This document shows positions 11,982 to 23,105 of a stretch of DNA of 64,000 nt, one piece after another (position 1 is the first letter of the stretch; every line of letters starts with the position of its first letter). The position numbers and the translations under genes were made by a program. Below the pieces are notes generated by a model, which searched no databases, was not told the origin of the DNA, and was given only the letters and a program-made list of their open reading frames with translations. Source of the stretch: Polyporus tsugae (Eukaryota; Basidiomycota; Agaricomycetes; Polyporales; Polyporaceae); the NCBI GenBank assembly GCA_024305745.1, contig JAHRBS010000004.1, positions 2,480,001 through 2,544,000 of the forward strand, written 5' to 3'.

Positions 11982-14138
11982 CTAGAAGTGTTCCTGAGAG
12001 TGGGACGGTGTGAGTATGACACGCCGAAGTTACGTCGGGGGCCGTAGAAATGCTTCTCACCTTTGCGAACGTGAAGTTGACGGCCGAGCAGGTGGCCTCC
12101 TGGGTTGCATCCTTGATGGCCTTGGCGAGCGCACCGGGACCACAGAAGTACGTCTGGTAACGGAGTGTCAGCGGTTCGGCCATATCGGGCACGTGCTACA
12201 AATGACAACTTACCCCGACGGTAGTCTTGAGCTGCGAGTTCGAGCCTGGGAGGTACTGACCGGTCTGGATGGCCTGACTCATGCAACCAAATATGTTCTT
12301 CCAGTCAGGACGGCCGAACATAGTGCGTGTGCGGAGGAGCGTCAGGGGGTCGTACTCGGCGCCAGCGTCGTTGACGGCAATGTTCCAGAGCATGTCCTCG
12401 GAGATCTTCTGTGTGAGGTAGATGTTGATACGCAAGAAGTTCGCTACAGATCCCGAATGTCAATGGAGACCGCGCCCGCGCGCGTTGCTAGTACTCACGA
12501 TCGGCCTGGGCGGCTTCGACCTCCTGGAGAAGAGTCTGGAACCAACCGAACGAGGGCGCGTCACGGCAAACCCAGAAAAACTCAACACGCTTGAGCGACT
12601 TGAGAGTGCCCTTCTTCTGGCGGTACCAAATGTGCTTCAGGATAGACGCAAACGGAGTAACACCTGGATCCCCCATTAAGGCCCGAGAAAATTGAGGTTG
12701 AGCGCCTGCACGTACCAATACCGGCACCAACGAGGACGGCAACCTCCACGTTGAAGACATCCTCGGTGGGAGCTCCGTAGGGACCATCGATACGGACTGA
12801 CGGAAGGGCGCGGCCAGCGGAGTCGATCTCGACGAAGTCACCCCGAGTACCGTAGATACGATCATCTTTCTCATCACCCTTCAACGCAGCCTTGGTCATG
12901 GCAGCGACCACCTGGGGACCAGCACCAACACGTTCACCCAAGGCATAGGTCCAATCACCGACTTGACGGATATGAACCGAGACGTAGGGGTCCTCGGGAG
13001 CAGAGGTGATGGTGAACTGGACTACCTATCAGTTCTACCCCGTGTATGCGCAAAATGACCGTAAACCTACCGGATGCCACTGCAAGCTAGAGAGTTCAGG
13101 AACTTGAATGAACAACCACTGGCCGGGGACGTATTTGAAGCTGGGCTTGATGATACGCAGCTCCATGGCACCTTAAACGGGGTCGACAGCGTCAGGACCC
13201 TGGAAACGAAATCTTCTGGTCCAGAAATAGACTCACCGCTCGGGTGAACAAGAACCTTGGACAGGCGAGTGGCACGCCTCGCACGAATCTCACGCCAAAT
13301 CCTCTCTCCGAAGTAGATGATACCAGGCCAGATAGTGAACCGCCAGCTCTCATATCCCAAGCAATGATCGGTGTCGTAGAAGGGGAATATCACAGTATAG
13401 GCCGGCAGAGCAGAGTCGCGGACGAAGCATCCCGTGGCATGGGCATAAAGGCCGATCATGAAGAAGAACGCGAGGTGGTGGGTGTACCAGAAGGCCTCGA
13501 AGCACTGGTTGCGGACCTTGTGGTGTGCCGTGGTATACATGAGGACCATGATGAGAAGCATGAAGTGACCACTTAAGCCTCCCGCCTGCTTGTAGTGGAT
13601 GTCCAAGGCGATCTCAGGCCGAACCTCTGCGAGACACAGAGGAGAAATAATCAGTGGCTCATTCCCGGGACAACTGGAGGGATACGGAAAAACGTACGGG
13701 TGCGCTCCACGTTGAAGAAGTTGACATAGTGAGCGGTGGTATGGACCATAGCCCAGAATGCCATGGAGTAAGCGACCTGTCTGTGGAACCAGATGTTCTC
13801 GTCGGCGGGGAAAAGCCACGTCATGCGGGGGCGGACAACGCGGATAATGTTCCGCAACATCGGGATGAGGATGAGACCGCCATCGAAGGCAAGAACAAGC
13901 CCGGCACCTCGAGACGTCCACACCGACCAAGTCAACGCGTTCAAGGCGAACAGCTTCTTGTTGGTTGCCTACGAAGCAGGGCACCTCTCAGACACTGCGA
14001 AACGAAAGGAATACGAGGACGACGAACCTGACTGTGCCAGCCATAGGCGAAGAAGAAAAGATGGAGGCCATAAAAGATGACGTTGAACGCGAGGCGTCTG
14101 GGCTGTAGGAATTCACGCTGGAACCAGTTTTCGCCCAT
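11982..14138 (-). CDS. NADPH oxidase catalytic subunit, gp91phox type (NoxA/NoxB-like)
   Basis: The enzyme moves electrons from NADPH through FAD and two haems to oxygen, making superoxide for fungal differentiation. The start is ATG 14138 ([20 protein letters not shown]). Six transmembrane helices carry the haem histidines: [20 protein letters not shown] in helix III and [19 protein letters not shown] plus YAHATG in helix V. The FAD-binding part shows [15 protein letters not shown] and [10 protein letters not shown]. The NADPH-binding part shows [34 protein letters not shown] and [14 protein letters not shown]. The last exon restores the canonical end FTFAKEHF (TAG at 11984-11982). There are no EF hands, which excludes NoxC/Nox5 types. 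NoxA versus NoxB cannot be settled by eye. It should work with a p67phox-like regulator and Rac encoded elsewhere. Confidence 0.92.
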
Positions 14139-14764
14139 TGCGCTGTAGGATTACTGTCCCAGAGAGTTAGAATACCAAACGAGCGTCGTCCGGCCGGCCA
14201 GACAAAGGAATGAAGTTGGAGGAGAGAGGGGAACGGAGAGGACGGGAACAGGAACAGGGAGAAGTGGGAAGAAAGGGTGGGGGTATTATGAGGGACCACG
14301 AGCACAAGCGAGCAGTATCAGACCGTCTGGGTGGCATGGCGATGCGTGTCCACCGATGGGCGCCTACACGGCTGTACCTCGACTCGGCGCGCCCAGCAAC
14401 CTCGCTCCACAACCCGGCGTCATCTGCAGATCCCACACTCCCGGACCGGGCAATTCCCATGCTCAACCCCCGCCCGCACTCCCCGGCCACTCCCTTCGAG
14501 TCCCCATTGCAATCCCAGTCGGTCCATTCGTGTCTCCATTGCCCCGCCCGACATCTGTCACTGTCACTCCACCCGACCGTCTGGGCACATCAATCAGACA
14601 AACCCTTGAGTGCCCGCCGCCACTTTCATTCTCGGAGACCGATCGTATAGCAATTTTCCCAGACAATACCGCGCGACATAGATTAGCGTCATTCCGCCAG
14701 AACCATATCCGTCGTCCTGGGTCCGGCGTCCCCTCCCGCGTTCCATCACCGCCGCCGTCGGCAT
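14139..14764. other. NADPH oxidase promoter region and MAD2 3' flank
   Basis: 625 bp. The half nearest the oxidase start is purine-rich on the plus strand (GGAGGAGAGAGGGGAACGGA near 14218-14237), so it is C/T-rich on the coding strand, as is common before fungal starts. The rest is C-rich on the plus strand with open frames that lack protein character. Confidence 0.5.
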
Positions 14765-15674
14765 CTATCCCTCATATCGATATGCAACCATAGCCTCGAT
14801 CCGATGCACATCAGTGCTAAAACTTCGGAGCTTCACCTGCTGGCTCTTTGATGCTTCGATCGCGAGCGGGTCCGTGTCAACCCACTCGTTTGCGGGCACC
14901 TCGGCCGACTCCTTCGTGTATGCGAGGATGTTGAACACCGTCGGCTCGTCGATCACGGGCAGGAACGTCACCGTCGACACGATCTGTTTCAGTATATTCC
15001 GAATCTCTGCTTGGATTTCGCTTTCCGGTTTCGGTGGGGCACTGGCAGAGTATACAGTGGAAGAATCAACGTGCATTCTATTCAGCCACCAATACCACAA
15101 CGTACGTTTCTGAGCTGTCGGCTGGTGGTTCGACGAGATTGACGTCGAAGACCCAGCGTTCGAGCGGCGTCCGAGAGTCCTTGGAAATGATTGCGAGTAC
15201 GAGTTGGGTAATGGAGCCCGTGAGAAGCCATTCTATCATGTCAAACACCGCTCAGCGCTGTGCATGGGCGCGCTCAGTTCCTGAATGACTTACGGTTAAC
15301 TTGCTTCAGTATCCTGATCGTGGAGACCGATGTGATGCCGGCGAGCACTGTTGAGATCTGGCACAGTCAAGATAGAGATGGCCGGACGCACTTCTCCAGA
15401 TAGTTTTCAAGCGCGAGGTCCTGAGTAACGAGCACTGTCTGCCCGTATTTCTTCACCATGTGGAAGTCATCGGCGGGATAGACACCCCGCTGGAACAGGA
15501 TCCTACAGACGGCGGTTCGTCAGCCTGGTCGTTATGTGTCGGTGGTTGTTGAAGTGCTGGAAGAACTTACGTGTTCGCGGCGAACTTGAAGAACTCGGTA
15601 ACAAGGGCGGTCGAGCCCTTGAGGGTTATAGCCTGGCGGGTAGGGGCTTGCTTGGCTTGCTTGGTGGGAGCCAT
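14765..15674 (-). CDS. MAD2: Spindle assembly checkpoint protein MAD2 (HORMA domain)
   Basis: MAD2 binds CDC20 and MAD1 at unattached kinetochores and delays anaphase. The start is ATG 15674 (MAPTKQAKQAPTRQAITLKG). The HORMA core follows in short exons: GSTALVTEFFKFAANT, ILFQRGVYPADDFHMVKKYG, LENYLEK, ISTVLAGITSVSTIRILKQ and the beta-strand block ERWVFDVNLVEPPAD. The C-terminal safety belt ends VKLRSFSTDVHRIEAMVAYR, which matches the MAD2 end pattern (LRSF..HK..MVAY) better than REV7. The stop is TAG at 14767-14765. The size, near 200 residues, is right for the family. At least four introns are needed. Confidence 0.9.
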
Positions 15675-16047
15675 CGGAGAAGTGCTGTCGAGTTCACAGG
15701 CCGATGTGAGAGAAGTGGATAGAGGATTCTGAGTGGCAACTGAAAGAACGCCGTTCGCGCGTTCCTTTGCGCGTATGTCACATATTCACGTGCGCGCGTC
15801 AAAGCGCTGTGCGGTTAACGTGACAAGGTTGACTTCAAGGCCTCTGAATGTCGCCGAAATGCACACTGACTCTGTCTAAGGCAAATCGAAACACATGATG
15901 GGTATACATATCTACGATCCCGTGGGGGTAAAAACGTAACATGATGACAAGCTAGCAATTGTAGTGGTGGTAATGGTCCATGGAACGCAGATAGGCCGGG
16001 GGCATGTGTTGAACGGGAACATAAACAATGTCCACATATGAAGGACT
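15675..16047. promoter_or_regulatory. MAD2 promoter region
   Basis: 373 bp upstream of MAD2 and downstream of the next minus-strand gene. A CACGTG E-box lies at 15787-15792, next to alternating CGCGCG sequence. Function is inference. Confidence 0.4.
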
Positions 16048-16593
16048 CTACCAGAACGGGTCCTTGTTGTACGACCGCCATCGGGGCAACGCATCGGAGC
16101 GGCCGTTGCCCACGCGGGTTACACCCCGGGCGAGGAGTTGCGAGTAACCTGACGCACGAATGGGAGACTCGGCATCTGACGAGGAGCAGTCCATATCCGA
16201 GTCAGAAGCGTCCGCAGTCAACATCGTCTCCAAGAGCACCTCGTCTTCTGATTCCGACGAGGAGGATCGATTGCCTCCAGGGTGACCGCCAGCCACGGCG
16301 AGGGCCGACGAAGCCACAGCTGACGGTAGAGCTAGATGCGGGAGACGAGCACAAGTGCGAGCAGACGCTGTCGGCTGCCTGGATACGAGGACTTTGCGAC
16401 GAGGAAGGAGTGGTATAGCGCGAGACTGACTCCCAGATGGACCACCGCCACAGCCCTCAGAGTCAGATTCTTGCGTCAAGTCGATAAAATGACCGCACCG
16501 GGGTGACGGAGCCACTTGGCCGTTGTTTTTGCGTTTGCCGGTCACAGGGCTTTGCCGTCTTCGCGGGCGGCGCGGGCACCAGTTTCGGCACAA
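16048..16593 (-). CDS. C-terminal fragment of a probable nuclear protein with a SUMO-interaction-like motif, 5' end lost
   Basis: The frame is open from the homopolymer tract at 16602 to a stop at 16048, about 180 codons, and has no ATG. The first possible start is a TTG, so the 5' part is missing. The fragment has basic stretches (RPRRRQSPVTGKRKNN) followed by FIDLTQESDSEGCG. The hydrophobic IDLT core followed by acidic and serine residues is the classic form of a SUMO-interacting motif, as in PIAS and RNF4 proteins. A second acidic serine stretch (SSSSESEDEVLLE, then DASDSDMDCSSSDAE) and the end RWRSYNKDPFW follow. It is a real coding tail by composition, but the family is not identifiable. 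It could be the far end of the gene that begins at 23628, but nothing in the sequence proves this. Confidence 0.5.
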   Translation of the reverse strand: MCRNWCPRRPRRRQSPVTGKRKNNGQVAPSPRCGHFIDLTQESDSEGCGGGPSGSQSRAIPLLPRRKVLVSRQPTASARTCARLPHLALPSAVASSALAVAGGHPGGNRSSSSESEDEVLLETMLTADASDSDMDCSSSDAESPIRASGYSQLLARGVTRVGNGRSDALPRWRSYNKDPFW

Positions 16594-16601
16594 CTGTGTC
16601 C

Positions 16602-16622
16602 AAAAAAAAAAAAAAAAATGTA

Positions 16623-16654
<32 letters not shown>

Positions 16655-16685
16655 GCTTTTGTTTTTGGGGGGGGGGGGGGGGGGG
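16602..16685. repeat. Compound homopolymer tract A17-T19-A13-G19
   Basis: An A-run at 16602-16618, a T-run at 16623-16641, an A-run at 16642-16654 and a G-run at 16667-16685 occur within 84 bases, separated only by TGTA and GCTTTTGTTTTT. No natural element I know ends in this pattern. It sits exactly where the coding frame of the minus-strand gene is lost. A sequencing or gap-filling artefact is the simplest explanation. Confidence 0.9.
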
Positions 16686-16792
16686 ACAGTCACGATATCC
16701 GCAGATGGGGCGACGGATATAGTCGGATAATAGGCCAATAGAGACGCTACCATTTCTAATACGCTGCTTGAGAGTCGGGTCGGATTGCTAGT

Positions 16793-16819
16793 GGGGAGAG
16801 CGTAGCGCTTACTCTCCCC
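16793..16819. repeat. Imperfect palindrome related to the one at 38094
   Basis: The outer arms GGGGAGAG and CTCTCCCC pair fully around a core CGTAGCGCTTA that pairs only partly. The outer arms and the ..CTTTACTCTCC / ..CGCTTACTCTCC ends resemble the perfect 28-bp palindrome at 38094-38121. Confidence 0.55.
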
Positions 16820-18630
16820 CGTGCATCCATGCCGCAGCGAGGCGCTGATTGCACACCTGCTTAGCAGAGGGGTTTTGGCTGGCAGAGTGAACGCGAAAGG
16901 GGGTCCGCTGGGGCGTGAACCCGGTTTGGGGTATTTCGTCGCCGGTGAAAACGCCCGTTTTTGTTGTTCGGGGACCTACGGTCAGGACAACGTGACACGA
17001 ACGTGTGACAAAACAGGCAGCATATTGTTTGCTAATGGCTTCTAATAGTCGTCAATCATTACTATAGTAGTCGGCAACTCGCAGCCCCTTTGATTGAAAG
17101 GTGGTGGTAAGTCTCGTCGCGCCCTACGCCCCCTGGATAACGCCTCAAATCCGGCAGTCCAATAATTCGGCGTGGACTATGGGCCTCGAAAACAAAACCT
17201 TAACTTGACTCCTATCGGATTTTTGGGGGTGCCAACAAATTAACACCCTTCTCGATCCAACCCAACCCCTCTCGTTCATCCCTGGAGAGACCAGTGCTGA
17301 ACAGTAAACCCAATCTTCTCTTCCGATACTAAGAGGAACGTGGCGTTGGCGGTTGTTCAGGCAGCCACGAAGACACACTAAATCAACCTTCACCTCACTT
17401 TTTTACCCTCAGACGCAATAATAGTGTGCAAAGAGACGCACTGTGTAGAGTGTGGGTGCCATCGGATATCTGCCGTACATCTGCCCGCGAGGCGCGAGTA
17501 ACATCAGCGCAATCGCCGACACTCGAGCGCGTTCGTTCTCCCTTACCCTTGCATTGCTGTCCCACCTTGTTCAGCGATCGCCATCCACTCTCTCAGATAG
17601 ATAGGGAAGCCGGGCGTGGTCGTCGGGTGGCCGATCGCTTGTCTATCCTCGGGCGTAAACGGGGTCGGCCATATCGATTCCGCGCGAGTTGCCTTTGGTT
17701 AGCGCGTCTCAGGAATCAGCGTAGCAGGATACGCAGTTGTTCGTAGTCGTGAGTGATTGGGAACTGTAAGGCGGTGGTGGCGCCTGTGAGGAGATGATGG
17801 TAGCTAGGGCCCTAGGTACGTGAACTTTTGGGGGTCTCATCCATATGCTGACTTCGAGATAGCGATTTTGGGGCTGCTGACTTCAGAGGGTTCCAAGTCA
17901 GGGGGTCCTAGTTTATGACTCGTTCTTACACCACTTAGCCTTCCGCCGCCAACAACTAATGAGCGCGTGCTAGTGAGACCATTGGGCGAGCGAGAGGTTT
18001 GGTTCTAGACGCGAAACTGAACTGACGAGTACACAAGTGGGAATCACTCCACAAACCGAGGATAATCATGAATCATGGATATAGCCAGGCGCGAAAGTAA
18101 CAAGATAAAAAATACGACCAATCCATCAGTTTTCCATATATCGAACGCTGCTCCAGTCAGAACACAGATCCGTACCATATAATAATCTTAGTATCCTCCA
18201 ACTCGACCTCCGCATCGCACTCGCAAGAAGTTAAGTAATCTTCCATCCTATCCTCTCCGTGAGCCTGGTATAAAACAACATTTACACAGCAGAATAAAAA
18301 AAAAAAAAATGTCAGCGCTATCACGGAGGCCATTTTGACATGAGAAGATGTGAGGAACCCTTTCACAACTCCAAAACCCAATAGCACCTCCCCGACCAGA
18401 GAGACGCGTCTACCTTTTGTGCTCCTGCCCCCTGCAAGCAAACTCCCACGGCACAGACAACCAACGTGAAAAACCAACGACAAAAACGAAACCACGGCTC
18501 TATAATACACAGAGGCCGCAATGCATCTGCGATCCTGGCGCCCCGGTACGCAACGGGGTAGCGGCGAACAAAGAAACAGCAGTGGAGGGAGGGGAATTGA
18601 TAGGAAGAAAACCGCATACCGCGTGTGCTG

Positions 18631-19656
18631 CTAATCCCGCCTGGATTCCCCCACAGGAACCACTGTCGTCCAGTTCCAGCAACAAGGCCGCAGTAACACC
18701 GCGCCTTGGCCTGAAAAATCGTTGTGGGGGCGGGTTTTGCTCTGGTGGCTGGTATTTGGTGTCCCTCTTTTGCGGGTATGTGTCTCTGACGGAGAATGTG
18801 TGCCGATTAGGATCTGGCGAGGATGCGCAATTGTTGTCATCTTGATCAGGTTCGGAAAAAAATATACGTATGGTAGGAGCAAGCTGAGGTTAGGAAACGT
18901 CCGTCGTCGGCGATCTCCCCCTGAACCATGTGTCACGAAGGAGCCTCTGCAAGAGGACGAGCGGATACTTTGTGCAGAAGCAAGAACGTGCGTACGGCGG
19001 CGAACTGATGCGCTTAAGTGGACACTGATCAGCAACATATGATGTAATATGCAGGAATTGAAAAACAACACAAGCTCACTGGGTTTAGCTCGACACAAAT
19101 GCCCATGGACTCTGCGAGTACGGGCAAAATGGTAGTGATATCCACATTGTGGACAGGCGTTAGAATTAGAACGCGTCGAGCCACTGGGTCGTTGTTTCCG
19201 CCACTGCGTGTGTAGCAACATTTCACATGGACATACTGCACGGACAAGCAGAGATCTGAGTATCATTTGCAGTATAAAATGAGCCAAAGAACGTACGATG
19301 ATGATCCCTTGCAGCAGACACCCCTCCCGGCCGAATGAGCCTGCCCAGCTGTGGGTCCTCACCATCCAGACATATGCGGCAGCCTTGGTATATCCGGGCC
19401 CCTGCCCTTCCTCGCGGTGATCAGACGAGCGGTGGTGTGGGGAGCTGGTAGATAACAGTACGTGGGCAAGCTTGCTTCGAGCTGTGGGACCCCTCGGACC
19501 TTGCAACACCGTGTGGAGGGAAGTCATGTAACGCCAAAGAACGGCCTGCTTTGACTTGCGGTGGCGCCCCGGGGAATGGATCCACCGGGCCGCTCCACCG
19601 GTAGCTCCCGCCCCTGCTAGCGCTAGCCTGGCTGCGCGTCCGGACCTAACCGTCAT
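18631..19656 (-). CDS. Long open frame of unknown status
   Basis: This frame is open for more than 340 codons, from an ATG at 19656 (MTVRSGRAARLALAG) to a stop at 18631. That is unusual in a block of mixed base composition. The translation has no domain I recognise and looks irregular, being rich in Arg, Ser and His. One stretch, CPQCGYHYHFARTRRVHGHLC, fits C-x2-C-x12-H-x3-C spacing but lacks the hydrophobic core residues of a true zinc finger. There is no intron pattern and no homologous-looking block. It is probably a chance frame, but it is the only candidate gene in the block. Confidence 0.15.
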   Translation of the reverse strand: MTVRSGRAARLALAGAGATGGAARWIHSPGRHRKSKQAVLWRYMTSLHTVLQGPRGPTARSKLAHVLLSTSSPHHRSSDHREEGQGPGYTKAAAYVWMVRTHSWAGSFGREGCLLQGIIIVRSLAHFILQMILRSLLVRAVCPCEMLLHTQWRKQRPSGSTRSNSNACPQCGYHYHFARTRRVHGHLCRAKPSELVLFFNSCILHHMLLISVHLSASVRRRTHVLASAQSIRSSSCRGSFVTHGSGGDRRRRTFPNLSLLLPYVYFFPNLIKMTTIAHPRQILIGTHSPSETHTRKRGTPNTSHQSKTRPHNDFSGQGAVLLRPCCWNWTTVVPVGESRRD

Positions 19657-22600
19657 ATCTGCGGGGGCGCACCCTGCCAAGGGGTTTGTGCTTTACACAA
19701 ATCTATCGGATGGGCAATCTGACTCTAACTCGTGCAATATAGAATTGTAGGCAATTGATGCGGGTTGTCGGGTGAGGTCTTCAAGTTATAGCAAGTTGTG
19801 ACTGGCGCGCTTGGCATAACGTGAACATAGCGTACACGATTTTTTTTACGGGTCACAAAAGGTAGCCTACCCCGACAATACACACCTTTGACAGCCCATA
19901 GGCGCGGGGGGGGGAATTGTCATTATCGGTTTTTCCCCGGTTTCTGTTGGACCAAATGGGTAGCGCCTTTCCCAGTTACGAGGTTTTTTTGGGTAACTCT
20001 GTATATTTAAGCAACTCGAGGCGCGTATAAGTGTATGCCATCCTAACCCCCCTACCGTATAGTTTTCTTGGCACTGCAGCATACTTTACTGGAGATCCCT
20101 CCACTACCCTTTAAGCTTGATACCCCTCTATCGCGCCTCGGAACAACCAGGGGGCCTGCTTTCTGAAGTGAGAGGGAAAGGGGGGGGCGTGGAGCGTTTC
20201 CGAACGAGGTGAACGTTGGCGCACACTTAAGTGTTGCTTAAGACTTTTCATGTAGTCAAATATTTGCCGCTTATACAAGGGTGTGCTGGTAAAACGGCCC
20301 CGCGCTGGCGGGTCGGATGGTGGCGCATCGTTTCCGCTTTAACCCTTTCCCCCTGGGCGTCCTTAACCGTCTTTTTTGCTTGAATAACAGTGCCTTAAAC
20401 GGAAGACTACTACGGCACTCGCGCGAAAGCGCGGTCTAACCTCTATTGGGGAAATGGGTATTGCAGCAGATTGATGACCTAGGAGTTTTTACCCTAGGAT
20501 ATATTCCAGTTCTGCATCATATTCGACACTGAGCGCCTCAGTAGGATGCGTTATTTGACGCTTCTTGCACTCCTATGGGAATCATTGAAGTTGTGGGGCT
20601 GGACATTGGTGCATGCACAACTGCCACCGCATTAGCTCATGTTTACCCCAGTCAAGCTGCCCCAGTCCAGAAGAAGTCACCCCAATCGCGGACGGCGTAT
20701 CAAGGAACCCTATAGACTGTTACGAAGGCGATTGGGGCGCACGGTGTATTCGGTGTTTTGGGTATTCTCTGGGGGGTAAATCAGCGGGCAGCCGCATGCA
20801 CTTGAGTTTACCGGTTCGAAACTGTGTAACACTTGGAGTCATCTGATGTTCCTCTCTTCGAGCGTGCTGATGAAAGTAGATCCTCTCTAACCTGGAATAT
20901 GGAAACGTCCCCCCAACCTTATGCAGTAAAGGGCTGATTTTGCACATTTCACAGCAGTCAGAACATCGTCTACTAAGCCACTAAGTTTTTGCAAAAACTT
21001 CGACGGCAAAATTTTCCCTGTCCCGGGAGGACTTTGCTCGTTTTGTCTATTGGATCTATGGCCCATGTCGCGACACGTCAAGAAGTAGTTCGTATAAAAA
21101 TTAGCCTCGGTGTTGCGCATGCATTTCCAGCCCCGTGGAAATGCACCCACATGCAACCGAGCATCTTTCACGAAGACGGTTTTTTTTTTTTTTCGCCGAT
21201 TCCCTCCCGCTGACAGCTTACGGGAAATCTCTTCTAATCTTGTGGCTCGCCACACGGCCTGTTTTTTTTGCATGCATTCCGTGCAATGCGTCTGCACCAC
21301 CTGTGGGTATAGCGAATGGCCAATGGCCTGTGGGGGGCGGAAACCAGGTTACAAGATTATGTGATCAACTGACTCTGGATGGAGAGCCATACGCCCATGA
21401 CCCACACGGACCTGATCGGATATTCATTCCCCATCCGCAAGGAAAATGCGTTGTCTGATCGCAATCGCTAGCCGTTGCGCATCCCTCCTCGCCATGATGG
21501 ATAATAGATATGCTGCCACACCCAAGTTATCTGATTCTATGCATGAATTATAATAATCAGTAGAAACTATGACAACCAACTTCAAAGCAAACAAAGATCA
21601 CAAACTGTCACGGTGTTGATCGGTAATTACACACTATGTACTTAGAGTCCTAGCGTGCTTATGGACATCCATGCCTTCCTATATCCACGACGGGGGGGGG
21701 CGAGATACTGGAACAATGATAGTTGTCCCCCCAAGCACATCCCCATTGTCGCCCAGTCGCGGAGGAGCTTTCCCTGTCTCCGCGACGACCCCGAAAAGCA
21801 TTTTGCGACCACACCACATTCGCCGCCAAGACGAAAAGCAGCATGTCCATCTGGCGGGACGAGGGGCCCGGACTTTAATCCTTATAGTCAGTGCAAAGGT
21901 TGTTCTCCAATCCATCGTGAGCTCCTAGAGGCAACACGGAGCGGCTGGTGCAAAGCCAGGCAAGCCATCTCTCGTGCTTGTTTTCATTCGCAGAGCGAAC
22001 CGATGCGTGTCCATCGCAGTCGGTCCGCTCGTCATGTCCATGTCCATGCTTGCTGGAGATCGGGGGGGTCTGCCGGTCGAGGCGGCGTACCAATGAGGCG
22101 CCTCAGGGAAGACGTAACCGCCGAAGAATAGGTTATATGACGATTCCGAGCACTGGTATGTGGTGGAGGAGTGGACATAGCGCGCAACGACATATCATTC
22201 TGCAAGATTGGCTTCCATTCCGAACGGAAGGGAGGAGGGGTGTCGCGGGGACAGTCGGCCAAGTGCCCCCTTAAGAGCCCACTATAATTGGACGACTGGG
22301 TGGGAGGACTGTGCACAAAAAGGTCACCCAAGAACGGCTGTGACCGAGTTCCGAGCATGAGAGAATTACCCTTACCTGCGTCTGCAACTGCAATCACTGC
22401 ACTTTCACAGACAGTACCGTTGTCGTAGCGTAGATAATCGCCAGGCAGCGGAGCGAGAGATTGCATATGGTTGGTGTCAAAGATTTGTCTTCAGTCCTTG
22501 GCAAAGCGAAGCAAAAACTGCGTGGTAGGCCCTTGTGCAACTCCCACTAGCTGCAAGCGTTTAGTGGCACAGGCAACCGTTGAGTCCAGCCTAGAACAAT

Positions 22601-23105
22601 TATCCTGGTACCGTGCGGCGTTTTCCATGTACCACACCTTTTGAAACATTCGACCGAGGGAAGGTCGGTGATCCCATGCCGTCCAAATAAAAGACCCCCG
22701 AAGCAGTAACGTACTGGTGCAAGAGACCTGAGTGAAAACAAAAAAAAAAAAACAAAAAAAAAAAAAACGGGTAACGGCATGAGCGCACGACAAGAAAAGT
22801 GAAATGGACCCCACGCATCTGTCAACATAACTCACGCCAATGCACACCCCACACAGGCCCCGCCCAAAATCACACGCGCGCGCCTACCCACAACCCGGTC
22901 CCGCTTTCCCTGTCCTTTCGTTGCTGGGGGGTGCTGCGTTCTCCGATTCCTGTAGCCCCGCAGGAGTACCGCATGGGGTCGCCTAGACCGCTACCGCGGC
23001 ACGGCACAGCCGCGGGCATTTTCATCCTCCCATTGATTTGTCGTTGATTCTGGGCAGGGACGGTGTGTTCATGGTGGCAGACAGTTCAGCATACGGGAGA
23101 GGTAA

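Larger units (their letters stand above)
16594..23105. other. Anomalous 6.5-kb block without recognisable genes
   Basis: The block lies between two coding fragments of the same orientation and both break at its edges. It is less GC-rich by eye than its flanks and is full of long single-base runs: A17, T19, A13 and G19 at 16602-16685, A13 near 18298, T14 at 21180-21193, G10 near 21692, and A-runs at 22740-22766. Apart from one long minus-strand frame (18631-19656), open frames are short and random in character. I find no transposase, reverse transcriptase, terminal repeats or RNA gene. It may be an inserted or degenerated non-coding segment. It may equally be a poor-quality assembly patch, and the homopolymer runs favour that reading. 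Confidence 0.55.

Noticed and set aside
16516..16741. Plus-strand open frames with runs of Lys, Phe and Gly
   Set aside because: They are translations of the A, T and G homopolymers and have no meaning as proteins.
20813..20828. GGTTCGAAACT, resembling a tRNA T-arm (B box)
   Set aside because: It does not complete the GGTTCGANNCC B box, and no A box or acceptor stem is found around it.
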